From an uncultured Pseudomonadales bacterium (GTDB taxonomy: Bacteria > Pseudomonadota > Gammaproteobacteria > Pseudomonadales > Azotimanducaceae), in contig OY282447.1 in assembly GCA_958296165.1 (NCBI GenBank), positions 3,410,001 through 3,474,000 on the forward strand: a DNA stretch of 64,000 nucleotides, written 5' to 3'. The translations under genes were made by a program, and so were the position numbers. The notes under the pieces are model-generated. The model had not been told where the DNA came from. It did no database searches and saw only the letters and a list, made by a program, of their open reading frames with translations. Of this stretch, positions 9,177 through 18,955 are shown in pieces; within the stretch, counting starts at the first letter, position 1; each line of letters starts with the position of its first letter.

Positions 9177-10496
9177 TCAGGCCTCGCTAGTGGCTGCGTC
9201 GATGGCCACGGCCAAGGTTTCGACGATGCGCGTTAGCTCCGTATCGCCGATGGTGAATGGCGGCCCGATGACGACGACGTCGCGCACCACGCCGGTGCCG
9301 CCTGGATAGAACGCGACGCCGCGTTGCAGCGCCTCGGCGGCGATTCTGCTGGTGATCTGCGCCGCTGCCGGGAAGCGGCCGAGGTCGGCGCGATCGGCAA
9401 CGACTTCCAGCGCGAGCAGCAATCCCTTGCCGCGCACTTGTGCAACTCGCGGGTGCTGCGCGAAGGTCTCCTGCAAACGTGCCTTGAGATCGGCGCCGGC
9501 CTTGGCCGCTCTGGCGACCAACTCTTCCTCGGTGAGGATTTGCAGCACTTTGTCCGCCGCGGCGCAGGCCGCGGGATGCGCTGCGAACGTGTGGAACATC
9601 ACGTTCATGCCGGCGGCTTCGATCGCCGCGCCCACTCGCTCGGTGGCGAACACGCCGGTGATCGGCGCGTAGCCGCCGGCCAGCCCTTTGCCGGCAACCA
9701 CCACGTCCGGCGCCACCGGCCAGTGCGCATCAGTGCACTCGCCCAACGCGAACTTAGCGCCCGTGCGGCCGAAGCCGGTCATCACTTCGTCGGCCAGCAG
9801 CAGGATGTCGTAGCGCTCGCACAAGGACTTCACGCCTGGCCAGTAGTCGTCCGGCGGCACTATGGCGCCGCCGCTGGCGCCGACGATCGGCTCGGCTAGG
9901 AATGCTGCCACGTTGTCCGCGCCAGCGGTCTCAATCGCCTCTTCCAAGGCGCTCAAACAACTGGCCGTGACATCCTCCGCCGCACAGCGCAGCGGATAGG
10001 GCGCGGGCACTCTCATGTAGCTGGGTAGAGCGTGTGCCAAGCCGTGCTTGCGCGCTTCGTGGCCGCCTACCGCGGTGGTGGCCAGCGTCGTGCCGTGATA
10101 GGAGGGCGTGCGACCGATGATGGCGGTCTTGGCGGGCTTGCCGCGTGCGGCGTGGTACTGGATGGCGATCTTCATCGCGGTTTCCACGCCTTCGGCGCCA
10201 CTGCACGTCAAGTGCAGGCGAGTGAGGCCGGGCGGCAGCCAATCGCGCACGAGTCGCTCGAGCAGGCGCTCCCGTGCCGGCGTCAGCCATGGCGGCACGA
10301 CGTAGGATGTGGACATTGCCGCATCGCGCATGGCGTCTGCCACCGCGGCCCTGCCGTGACCGATGTTGACGGCAATGGCGCCGCCCGCCGCATCGAGGAT
10401 TTCGCGTCCATCGCCGGTGTAGAGATACGCACCTTGAGCACGTACCACGCGGAAGGGTTGCATGGCGGAGAAGGCGAATGGCCAGCGAACGGTCAT
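9177..10496 (-). CDS. class III (omega) aminotransferase
   Basis: PLP-dependent fold-type I aminotransferase, 439 residues. The cofactor pocket is visible as CSGAEGVETAMK (phosphate loop, near 99-109), ILLLADEVMTGFGRTG (Asp236) and the Schiff-base lysine Lys270 in VVVAGKGLAGGYAP. Members act on omega-amino acids, diamines or gamma-aminobutyrate; the substrate cannot be told from sequence. It is transcribed away from the phosphotransferase gene, and the 146-base divergent spacer holds an imperfect direct repeat. No anomalies were seen. Beta-alanine:pyruvate or adenosylmethionine-type alternatives cannot be excluded. Confidence 0.88.
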   Translation of the reverse strand: MTVRWPFAFSAMQPFRVVRAQGAYLYTGDGREILDAAGGAIAVNIGHGRAAVADAMRDAAMSTSYVVPPWLTPARERLLERLVRDWLPPGLTRLHLTCSGAEGVETAMKIAIQYHAARGKPAKTAIIGRTPSYHGTTLATTAVGGHEARKHGLAHALPSYMRVPAPYPLRCAAEDVTASCLSALEEAIETAGADNVAAFLAEPIVGASGGAIVPPDDYWPGVKSLCERYDILLLADEVMTGFGRTGAKFALGECTDAHWPVAPDVVVAGKGLAGGYAPITGVFATERVGAAIEAAGMNVMFHTFAAHPAACAAADKVLQILTEEELVARAAKAGADLKARLQETFAQHPRVAQVRGKGLLLALEVVADRADLGRFPAAAQITSRIAAEALQRGVAFYPGGTGVVRDVVVIGPPFTIGDTELTRIVETLAVAIDAATSEA

Positions 10497-10503
10497 CTTG
10501 CTT

Positions 10504-10622
10504 GCTGCGGATTGCGTGCCAAGAGCCTATGAAACCAGAAGAGCATGAACATTGCCTGATGCCCTGTGCCCGAAGATGCTGAGAGTGCTGTTGCGGATTG
10601 CGCGGCGAAACGGTATGAAACC
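10504..10622. repeat. imperfect direct repeat between divergent genes
   Basis: Two 33-base copies (10504-10536 and 10590-10622) match at 25 of 33 positions by eye. Each begins with TTGCGGATTGCG or a one-base variant and ends with TATGAAACC. One copy lies 8 bases upstream of the aminotransferase start, the other 21 bases upstream of the phosphotransferase start. Their position suggests a shared operator or a small duplication; no regulator is implied. Confidence 0.5.
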
Positions 10623-10642
10623 CGAAACAGAGGGAATCCACC

Positions 10643-11674
10643 ATGACAGAGCCAGCGGGCGCGGGGATGGAAGGCATCGACGTCGAACGAGTGACGGAGT
10701 GGGCGGCAGAGCGGACCGCGGGCCTCGAGCCGCCGCTTGTTTTCACTCTGATCGCCGGCGGCCACTCCAACCTCACCTACAAGTTCACGGACCAAGCCGG
10801 TGCTGCCTATGTGCTGCGGCGCCCGCCGTTGGGTCACATCTTAGAGAGCGCTCACGACATGGGCCGCGAGCACCGCATCATCTCGGCGCTTGCCGCTACG
10901 GCAGTGCCGGTGCCAGCCACCTTCGGCCTGTGCGAAGACAAGAGCGTGAACGGCTTGCCTTTCTACTTGATGGAGTTCGTCAACGGCGTGGTGCCGCATG
11001 ACGCGCAAGCCGCGGAACCGATCCCAGAGGCGGAGCGCCGGTCGGCGGGCGAGCACATCATCGACGTTCTGGCGACGCTCCACTTGGTGAATCCGGACGA
11101 CATCGGCCTCGGCAATCTGGCCCGCAAGGAGGCGTATCTACAGCGCCAGCTCAAGCGCTGGACGCAACAGTGGGAAGCGACCAAGACGCACGAAGTCCCA
11201 GAGATGGAGGAGAGCGCCCGACTGCTGCAGGAGGACATGCCCGCGCAGGTAGGCTCGGCCATCGTCCACGGCGACTACCGCATCGGCAACATGATGATCC
11301 GAGCTGGCCGCATGGCGGCGCTCTTAGATTGGGAACTCTGCACGCTAGGCGACCCGCTGGCCGATTTGGGCTATATGCTCAACAACTGGTCGCAGCCGGG
11401 CGAGCCTGGCGCGGACGCCAATGCCACAGGCATCGGCGGCTTCCCGAGCCGCGACTATCTGTGCGAGGTCTACGAACGGCGTACCGGCCGCGACGTAGGC
11501 CGCATCAACTACTACCGCGCCTTCTCTCATTGGCGCTTGGGCGCCATCATGCAAGGCGTGTACAAGCGCTATCTGGTAGGCGCGATGGGCAAGAACCGCG
11601 ATTTCGACCTAGAGAAGTACAAGCTAGGCATCCATCAGCGAGCAGAGTCGGCGCTCAAGTTCCTAACGCAATAG
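10643..11674 (+). CDS. phosphotransferase family protein (APH/ACAD10-type kinase)
   Basis: Kinase-fold protein of 343 residues resembling the aminoglycoside-phosphotransferase-like domain of ACAD10/ACAD11, often encoded beside acyl-CoA dehydrogenases. VLRRPPLGHILESAHDMGRE carries the N-lobe lysine/arginine region, IVHGDYRIGNMM (near residue 207) contains the catalytic Asp and Asn, and LLDWELCTLGDPLADLGYM (near 226) the magnesium-binding DWE. The ATG is preceded by GAGGG at a good distance. Such proteins are thought to phosphorylate hydroxyacyl-CoA substrates, but this is inference. No adjacent acyl-CoA dehydrogenase; one lies at 38947-40086. Confidence 0.85.
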   Translation: MTEPAGAGMEGIDVERVTEWAAERTAGLEPPLVFTLIAGGHSNLTYKFTDQAGAAYVLRRPPLGHILESAHDMGREHRIISALAATAVPVPATFGLCEDKSVNGLPFYLMEFVNGVVPHDAQAAEPIPEAERRSAGEHIIDVLATLHLVNPDDIGLGNLARKEAYLQRQLKRWTQQWEATKTHEVPEMEESARLLQEDMPAQVGSAIVHGDYRIGNMMIRAGRMAALLDWELCTLGDPLADLGYMLNNWSQPGEPGADANATGIGGFPSRDYLCEVYERRTGRDVGRINYYRAFSHWRLGAIMQGVYKRYLVGAMGKNRDFDLEKYKLGIHQRAESALKFLTQ

Positions 11675-12039
11675 AAGGTGAGTCGGCCCCCCCAGCGCCG
11701 TCCTTGGCTGCTGGGGGTCACGGGGGACAGCGGCTGTGCGCTGGCGGCTGTGTAGGGTGGCGTGTAGAACAGGCGGTTTAACGACCTTGGAGCGCGGAAT
11801 CGAGCGCCCATCGCCGTCCTTGGCAATGGGGAGCGCTCTCTCGCGCTTGTTGTAAAGTGGCGTGCCAGCGACCGCAGAGGATCGCTGTAAGAGCAAGCTG
11901 GAGGCTCTTTAGGGGAAGGACGAAGGACAACATGGTTGCTCGCTCACACGCCGAAGTCAAGTTGTACAACTAAAGTACAGTACAGATTAGAGCCTTGTCA
12001 AGGCTTTTTTTCAACTTTCTTTGCGGTGCCCCCGACGGC
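11675..12039 (+). other. 365-base intergenic region with degenerate tandem repeats
   Basis: No convincing coding sequence was found on either strand. Two degenerate units starting CGCCGTCCTTGGC lie at about 11692 and 11809, each followed after 50-80 bases by a GTGGCGTG block. A ten-base perfect palindrome, GTTGTACAAC, is at 11961-11970, with two GTACAG words following. The region ends in a hairpin and T-run (11991-12011). It could hold an untranslated RNA or be the long 3-prime region of the phosphotransferase gene. Confidence 0.4.
11991..12011 (+). terminator. rho-independent terminator
   Basis: Six-base stem AGCCTT / AAGGCT with a three-base GTC loop, followed by a run of seven T. The orientation terminates plus-strand transcription, some 320 bases after the phosphotransferase stop and 30 bases before the end of the convergent MerR gene. 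The stem is short for a high-GC genome, but the T-run is clear. Confidence 0.65.
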
Positions 12040-12912
12040 CTAGTTCGCGGTGACGAGCAGACCGTACTTCTCCACTAGCGTTTGCAGAGACAATTCGAGT
12101 TGCGCCCGCGCAGCCTGCACGTCTTCTTCCACCAGCGCGTGATCTTCGCTGCCGCATCGGCGGGCATGGGCCGCGAAGTCGTTTAGCGTGCCGACCAATT
12201 CGGCGAGGTCGCCGCAACACTCGCCAGCAGCAGAGGATGCCGCGAGGCGGATGTGAGATAGCTCCTCGTCGCTGTAGATGCGCTCGGCAGCGGCGGCAGG
12301 CAATAGTGACTGGCTGGCGACTACCAGGTCCTCCACAGCCTCCCAGTGCGCTGGCCAACGCAGCAACGCGTAACCATCTTCCCGGAATCCCTCGAGATCC
12401 GCTGCTGTGGCGTATCTGAAGGCCACCACGATGCGCGCTGATGGGTAAATGTCCTCCAATTGTTCAATGCGCTGAGGTTCCAGGCTGGGCAGGTAGACCA
12501 CTATGCCGTCCAGCTGCGGCAGTGCGCCTTGGTCGGCTTCGAGGTCGGCCAGCGTGGCCCACTCGGCGCTCGGCTTGATCCTGGCGCGTTCCGCCGTGCG
12601 ATAGGCGTGGATGAGCTGGCTGCCAATCACGCCGATGCGACCGCGGCGGCTTTGCGAGCGTAGCCGGGGCGGGTGCAGGCGGCGCTCGAGTTCGGCGGAA
12701 TCCAGCCCGATTATTTGGCTGATCGGGTGGCCTTGATCGAGCAAGCCCTTGATGGACGTGAGCCGATCGACTTGCTCGGCGCTGTAGAAGCGGGTTCGAC
12801 CGGCGCGCTGGGCCGGCTCTAAGCCGTAGCGACGCTCCCACGCGCGCAGGCACTCCGGGGAGACGCCCGTGCGCTTGGCAACCGCACCGATCTTGTAGAG
12901 GTCTGCCGACAC
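12040..12912 (-). CDS. MerR-family transcriptional regulator (CarH/LitR-like architecture)
   Basis: The 290-residue protein begins with a MerR winged helix-turn-helix (LYKIGAVAKRTGVSPECLRAWERRYGL is its start, quoted here only as LYKIGAVAKRTGVSPECLRA), with the wing at RTRFYSAEQV. This N-terminus is followed by about 200 residues resembling the helical and Rossmann-like parts of B12-binding photoregulators such as CarH/LitR. No clear DxHxxG cobalamin-binding motif is visible, so it may be a degenerate or cofactor-free member. GTACAG words lie upstream of its start (about 12932, 12988) and in the region beyond its 3-prime end. Target genes are unknown; neighbours do not suggest one. Confidence 0.75.
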   Translation of the reverse strand: MSADLYKIGAVAKRTGVSPECLRAWERRYGLEPAQRAGRTRFYSAEQVDRLTSIKGLLDQGHPISQIIGLDSAELERRLHPPRLRSQSRRGRIGVIGSQLIHAYRTAERARIKPSAEWATLADLEADQGALPQLDGIVVYLPSLEPQRIEQLEDIYPSARIVVAFRYATAADLEGFREDGYALLRWPAHWEAVEDLVVASQSLLPAAAAERIYSDEELSHIRLAASSAAGECCGDLAELVGTLNDFAAHARRCGSEDHALVEEDVQAARAQLELSLQTLVEKYGLLVTAN

Positions 12913-13056
12913 GCGGCACTTCCTATGAGCGACGTACAGGGCGTGATAGTACGCACTTGGTGTAAGTGCTGCAACAGGCCCGTTTTTGTACAGATAGACC
13001 CAGTTGTGTCGAGGTAGCGTCGAAGCGAAGGCGCGACGCTTGGAACGGCCCGTGGG

Positions 13057-14973
13057 CTATTCTCCCTGCCGCACGAATGTGCCGGAGCCGGCCACCGGGG
13101 CCTCTCCGAAGCGATCCGGCTGCCAATGCAAGGCGGAACTGCTCGAACCGTGAACATGCCAGGGGATGCGGTTGCGCACCTCGCCGGCGTCCCAATCCAC
13201 CGCCGTTACGCCGATGCGCAACATGCGCCATCTGCCGCCGGCCTGTGTGTCGAGAAAGGCGCCGGAGACTCTCGCTTCCGCAACGTATCCGGTGGGCGTG
13301 CGTCTGGTCTTCCAAGTCACCGCTGCCCGAGCATCCGCGAGCGAGCTCAAGCTCTCGTCTGGCGCCGTATCCACCAAGGTGAGGTAATCCAAGGCCATGC
13401 GTGCCAAGTGGCCGCGCCGGCCGGCCAGGAAGCGTCGCGTATTGGTCGAACGCTGCGGTTCGGCGCGGGCGTCGACCACTATCAGCAGGCCGTCCTGAAC
13501 GCGCGGTCCCAAGTCCGGGGAAGCGAAGATGTCGTCGTCGGTCACGTGCGCTGCGAAGTAGACGTCGCCCTCGACCTCCCGTAGGCCGAACGAGTACGCG
13601 ATGTCCGTCTCGGCTGTGGGCGCGGTCGCCACGTCTCCTTGGCGATGCACTTGAAAGGGCAGCGTCGGCCAGTCGGCGAGGTCGCCGTCCACTCTTGGGG
13701 CCTGGCCCGACGGCATCGGCAGCGGCGCCACCGGCAGCAGCGCCGTGGTCTTCTCGAAGTGGAACGGCTCGGCGCCCACGTCGGTCGCCAGCGACCACAC
13801 GACCCGCCCAGGCGCGATGGCGTGATAGGGCAGGGCGTGCGGTGCCAACAAACCGATGTGGACCAATTCGGTCTGGCCCGGCCTCAGCGTGAAGCGCTGC
13901 GGCTTGTCCGCATAGTTCAATTGCGGACCGGGATCCACGTTGAACGCGACGCGCATGTCCTTGTCGCTGGTGTTCGCCACTTCGAAGGCGGCAGTGCCAG
14001 CCTCGAACATGGCGCCGCTGCCGAACATCGGCACCGAGTACACGGCGCCGCGCAGATTCTCGATGGCGTGCCGCGAAGCCGTAGTGACGACGTTCTCGTC
14101 TTGGATGCCATCGAGCGTCAAGTTCGCTAGGCGCGGCCCCGCGTCGGTCATGCTGATCAACTCCACGTGGTCGAACTCGCCGTGCATCAGGCCGCGCATG
14201 CTGCTGCCACCGCCGGTCGTGGCAAGGGTGATGTAGCGGCGGTCTTGCCGCATGCGTTTCACGTAACGGTGCGTGTGGCCGGCGAACACCGTGTAGTCGC
14301 GATCGCCCAGCATCTCCTCCACCCTGCGCCAATCTTCCTGTGGCGCGGCGGGATAGTCCCAACGGGGCTGGTGGATGACCACGATGGTCCAGCGCGGCTC
14401 GGGGAATCGTTGCAGGGTCTCTGCGATGAAGGCCAGCTGTTCCGCTTGCGTCCAAGGCCCAGGCACCGGCGTGTTCATATCGCGCACCATGCCGAACAAC
14501 TCCGAGTTCAACACCAGGAACAACACGTCCTTGTAAAGGAAGCGGTAATAGGACGGTCCGAAGCGCGCCTGCCACGTTTCCGCCATCACCGCGTTGCTCA
14601 TGTCGTGGTTGCCGGCGGCGTAGAAGAACGGCGCTTCCAACTGCGCAACGAAGCTCTCGAACTCGTCCCACTCGCGGTCTAGCCGAGCCTGATCCGCCGT
14701 ATTGCCCTCGATCAAGTCGCCGACACTCAGCACGAAGGCGGGTTCCAGAAGATTCACCTTGGGCATTGCGGACTCGAACACGCCAGGACGAGCGCCGCCG
14801 GTGCGGTCGCTGACGATCACGAAGTGGAAGTCGGCGTCGTGGTCGTTTGCGGCGAGGCTCGTCCAAGGCACGGCTTGACTGCCGTCCCAATCGGTCTCTA
14901 TTGCTACGTTCGCCCAGGTGGGCGGTGCCGCTGCCAACAGCGTCGCCCATGCGAGGTGCGCTAGGTTTGCCAT
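13057..14973 (-). CDS. secreted metallophosphoesterase with C-terminal CBM9-like domain
   Basis: Calcineurin-type phosphoesterase exported to the periplasm or beyond. The ATG at 14973 gives a typical signal peptide (MANLAHLAWATLLAAAPPTW then ANV). Metal-binding blocks appear in order: FVIVSDRTGG, SVGDLIEGN, YAAGNHDM, VVIHQP and FAGHTHRYV. The last about 200 residues, beginning PRVDGDLADWPTLPFQVH, look like a CBM9-type sugar-binding or DOMON-like beta domain often attached to secreted hydrolases. Total about 638 residues. A second ATG at 14988 is an alternative start, but AAAGG is better placed for 14973. It is divergent from fetB, 149 bases away. Confidence 0.82.
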   Translation of the reverse strand: MANLAHLAWATLLAAAPPTWANVAIETDWDGSQAVPWTSLAANDHDADFHFVIVSDRTGGARPGVFESAMPKVNLLEPAFVLSVGDLIEGNTADQARLDREWDEFESFVAQLEAPFFYAAGNHDMSNAVMAETWQARFGPSYYRFLYKDVLFLVLNSELFGMVRDMNTPVPGPWTQAEQLAFIAETLQRFPEPRWTIVVIHQPRWDYPAAPQEDWRRVEEMLGDRDYTVFAGHTHRYVKRMRQDRRYITLATTGGGSSMRGLMHGEFDHVELISMTDAGPRLANLTLDGIQDENVVTTASRHAIENLRGAVYSVPMFGSGAMFEAGTAAFEVANTSDKDMRVAFNVDPGPQLNYADKPQRFTLRPGQTELVHIGLLAPHALPYHAIAPGRVVWSLATDVGAEPFHFEKTTALLPVAPLPMPSGQAPRVDGDLADWPTLPFQVHRQGDVATAPTAETDIAYSFGLREVEGDVYFAAHVTDDDIFASPDLGPRVQDGLLIVVDARAEPQRSTNTRRFLAGRRGHLARMALDYLTLVDTAPDESLSSLADARAAVTWKTRRTPTGYVAEARVSGAFLDTQAGGRWRMLRIGVTAVDWDAGEVRNRIPWHVHGSSSSALHWQPDRFGEAPVAGSGTFVRQGE

Positions 14974-15122
14974 GTTGGGCCTTTGCATCCCCGTCAATAG
15001 GCCCACATCATACAAGCGCCAAAGCGAGCGGCGGCGGGTGTTCCAGGCAGAACGGCTGGCTTGTCGGATCAGGCGCTTGTACCGGCAAGGCGACTTTCGC
15101 GCATGGCGAGGCACGGAGCTTG

Positions 15123-15842
15123 ATGGAATCCACGCTGCCCACTATCCCGCTGCTGCGGCTGGCCATCGCATTCGTGCCGGTGGCCGTCGTGCTGGCGCTG
15201 TTCCTGCGCTGGTCGCTGGGCGTGTGGACGGGGCTGTACGCCACAGGGCGCATGTTGATTCAGCTGTTGATCGTGGGCTATGTGCTCACGTTCGTATTCG
15301 CCGCCGAGCAACCGTACATCGTGCTCGTCGTGCTCGTCGTGATGATGGCGGCTGCGGCTTGGATCGCTTTGCGCCCGCTCGGCGCGAGGACGCTCCGGCG
15401 CATCTGTTGGGCGCTGGCGGCCATCGCCATCGGCGGCGTTTCCACGTTGGCGCTCGTCACGCAGTGGGTGCTCGACCTAACGCCCTGGTACCAGCCGCGC
15501 TTTCTGGTGCCGCTTGGCGGAATGACGTTCTCCGCCGCCATGAACGCGGTCAGCCTCGCCGCCGAACGGCAGCAGGCGGAGCTGGCCGCTGGCGTACCCA
15601 CGCAGGCTGCCCGAAAAAGGGCGTTGGAGACGGCGCTGATCCCGCAGGTCAACTCGTTGTTCGCCGTGGGCTTGGTGAATCTGCCGGGCATGATGACGGG
15701 GCAGATTCTCTCTGGCGTAGAACCGCTGATCGCGGTGCGCTATCAGATCATGGTGATGTGCATGCTGTTTGGCGTCGCCGGCGTGTCGGCAGCCGTGTAC
15801 CTGTTGCTCGAGGAACGCTGGGGAAGCCGACCGGAACGTTGA
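15123..15842 (+). CDS. fetB: FetB-type ABC transporter permease (UPF0014)
   Basis: Integral membrane protein of the FetB/UPF0014 family, the permease of an iron-export ABC transporter. The 239-residue product has six or seven hydrophobic segments. Family signatures ATGRMLIQLLIVGYVL near the N-terminus and LVNLPGMMTGQILSGVEP in the second half are clear. The ATG at 15123 has GGAG eight bases upstream. In E. coli fetB follows the ATPase gene fetA; here no ATPase gene is adjacent, so the partner must be elsewhere or absent. A carboxyltransferase gene converges 8 bases downstream. Confidence 0.85.
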   Translation: MESTLPTIPLLRLAIAFVPVAVVLALFLRWSLGVWTGLYATGRMLIQLLIVGYVLTFVFAAEQPYIVLVVLVVMMAAAAWIALRPLGARTLRRICWALAAIAIGGVSTLALVTQWVLDLTPWYQPRFLVPLGGMTFSAAMNAVSLAAERQQAELAAGVPTQAARKRALETALIPQVNSLFAVGLVNLPGMMTGQILSGVEPLIAVRYQIMVMCMLFGVAGVSAAVYLLLEERWGSRPER

Positions 15843-15850
15843 CGCCGCCG

Positions 15851-17419
15851 CTAGGGGCGATAGCTCGGCCCGTGGCCGGGCCCCAGCTGCGTGGCGATTA
15901 CTCGCTGCGCGTCCTTGATGAAATCCACCAGCAGCGGACGGGTGTCGCGCGGATCGATGATCTCCTCGATGCCGAAGGCGTGGGCATTGCGAAACGGCGA
16001 CGAGATCGCCTGCAAGCGAGCCTCTATCTCTTGTCGTTTGGCTTCGGGGTCCGGCGCGTTTTCGATGTCGCGCTTGTACGCTATGGCGGCCCCGCCCTCG
16101 ATGTGCATGGAGCCGCCGTGCGTAGACGGCCAGCAATAGCGCCGGTAGAGACCCGTGCCGCGCTGGTGCAGGCCACCGGCAACGCCGTACAGCTGGCGCA
16201 GAACGAAGCAAACGTAAGGGGTTTTGCTCTGCGCGAGCGTAGTGACGATGCGAGCGCCGGCGCGAACGATGCCGAGCTCTTCTTGGGCGCGGCCGACCGA
16301 GAAGCCGGGTTCGTCGGCGAAGTACACGAGCGGCAGGTGGAAGGTGTCGCACAGTTCGATCAGGCGGATGGTCTTCTCGCCAGCCGCGATGTCCATGGAG
16401 CCGCCGTTGAACTTCGGGTGGTTGGCCATCACGCCCACCGGATGGCCATTCACGCGAGCGAGCCCGGTCACGCGCGCACGGCCGTAGTAGGGGCCGATCT
16501 CGAAGAAGCTGCCGGCGTCCAGCACTGCCTCTAGCACGTGGCGCGGCTCGTAGATGCGGCGGCGATTGCGGGGTACTGCCGAGATCAGCGACTCCTCGCG
16601 CCGCTGCGGGTCGTCGTCGGGCTGCACGGACGGCGGCGCTTCCCAGACGTTGGCCGGCAGATAGCCGAGGAAGCGTCGCACTTGACCGATGGCGTCCGCT
16701 TCGTCCTCGGCAAGATTCATGATTACGCCGTTCTTCACTTGGATGCGCTCGTCGCCCAAGTCCTCCTTGGCGATGGATCGTCCGGTCGCCTGTTCCACTA
16801 CTTTCGGACCGGCCACGAACACTTGGCTGGTGTTGCGCACCATCACGTTGAAATGGCACAGACATGCCTGCACGGCGGGCAGTCCGGCCACGGAACCGAG
16901 CACCGCGGAGACTACCGGCACGTACTGCATGAGCTCGGCGGAGAGATTGGTGCCGGCGTTGCCCGGCAAGTAGGTGCGGCCGATCTTCTCGAACGTCTTG
17001 ACGCTGCCGCCGGTGGCGTCGAGCAGGCGCACATAGGGGATCCGCGCTTCGAGGGCGAAGCGCTCGGCGAAAGAGCCCTTGTTGCCAACTGCGGCGTCCG
17101 CGGCGCCGCCGCGAATGGTGAAGTCGCCGCCGGAGAAGGCCACCTTGCGGCCGTCGATGCGCACCGTGCCAGTCACCGAGTTGGCCGGCGTGAGGCCGAC
17201 GACGCGATCGTCATCCCAGACCGCCGCGCCGGCGAGTGCTCCGACTTCGTGGAAAGTGCCGGGATCTTCGAGCAGCGCCACGCGCTCGCGTACCGTGAGC
17301 CGGCCCCGCGAGTGGTGAAAGGCCACGCTGTCCGTGCCGCCCATCTGCTTGGCGAACTCAACCTGATGGCCGAGTTCGTCCACTTCTTTCTCCCAGCTCT
17401 CCCGGCTCTCCCGGCTCAA
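15851..17419 (-). CDS. acyl-CoA carboxylase, carboxyltransferase (beta) subunit
   Basis: Biotin-dependent carboxyltransferase of the propionyl-CoA/methylcrotonyl-CoA carboxylase beta family, 522 residues from a TTG start at 17419 with a strong GGGAGGG ribosome site five bases upstream. Two crotonase-fold halves are visible: the N-half with RLTVRERVALLEDPGTF and VAFSGGDFTIRGGA, the C-half with YEPRHVLEAVLDAGSFFEIG and NHPKFNGGSMD. Substrate (propionyl, acetyl, methylcrotonyl or geranyl) cannot be assigned. An ATG at 17479 would add 20 residues. No biotin carboxylase subunit is nearby. It is divergent from rarA. Confidence 0.85.
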   Translation of the reverse strand: MSRESRESWEKEVDELGHQVEFAKQMGGTDSVAFHHSRGRLTVRERVALLEDPGTFHEVGALAGAAVWDDDRVVGLTPANSVTGTVRIDGRKVAFSGGDFTIRGGAADAAVGNKGSFAERFALEARIPYVRLLDATGGSVKTFEKIGRTYLPGNAGTNLSAELMQYVPVVSAVLGSVAGLPAVQACLCHFNVMVRNTSQVFVAGPKVVEQATGRSIAKEDLGDERIQVKNGVIMNLAEDEADAIGQVRRFLGYLPANVWEAPPSVQPDDDPQRREESLISAVPRNRRRIYEPRHVLEAVLDAGSFFEIGPYYGRARVTGLARVNGHPVGVMANHPKFNGGSMDIAAGEKTIRLIELCDTFHLPLVYFADEPGFSVGRAQEELGIVRAGARIVTTLAQSKTPYVCFVLRQLYGVAGGLHQRGTGLYRRYCWPSTHGGSMHIEGGAAIAYKRDIENAPDPEAKRQEIEARLQAISSPFRNAHAFGIEEIIDPRDTRPLLVDFIKDAQRVIATQLGPGHGPSYRP

Positions 17420-17602
17420 AGATCCCTCCCGGCGTTGATTCGCTCGACTGCTGCACAGGCGGCTTACGATAGCAGGCATGGCGGGCGGTTGGCTCGGGCG
17501 TTGTGGCGAACCCGTGCGCCGTTGGACGAGGCGAACGCTGTCCGCAAGCCGTTCGATGCTAAGATCAGTCCAGCCGGGCGCTGCCGTCCGCGGCGTCTCA
17601 AC

Positions 17603-18955
<1,353 letters not shown>

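Noticed and set aside
12923..14950. 675-codon minus-strand frame overlapping the metallophosphoesterase
   Set aside because: Same strand, wrong frame; the phosphoesterase frame has all metal-binding motifs and a signal peptide.
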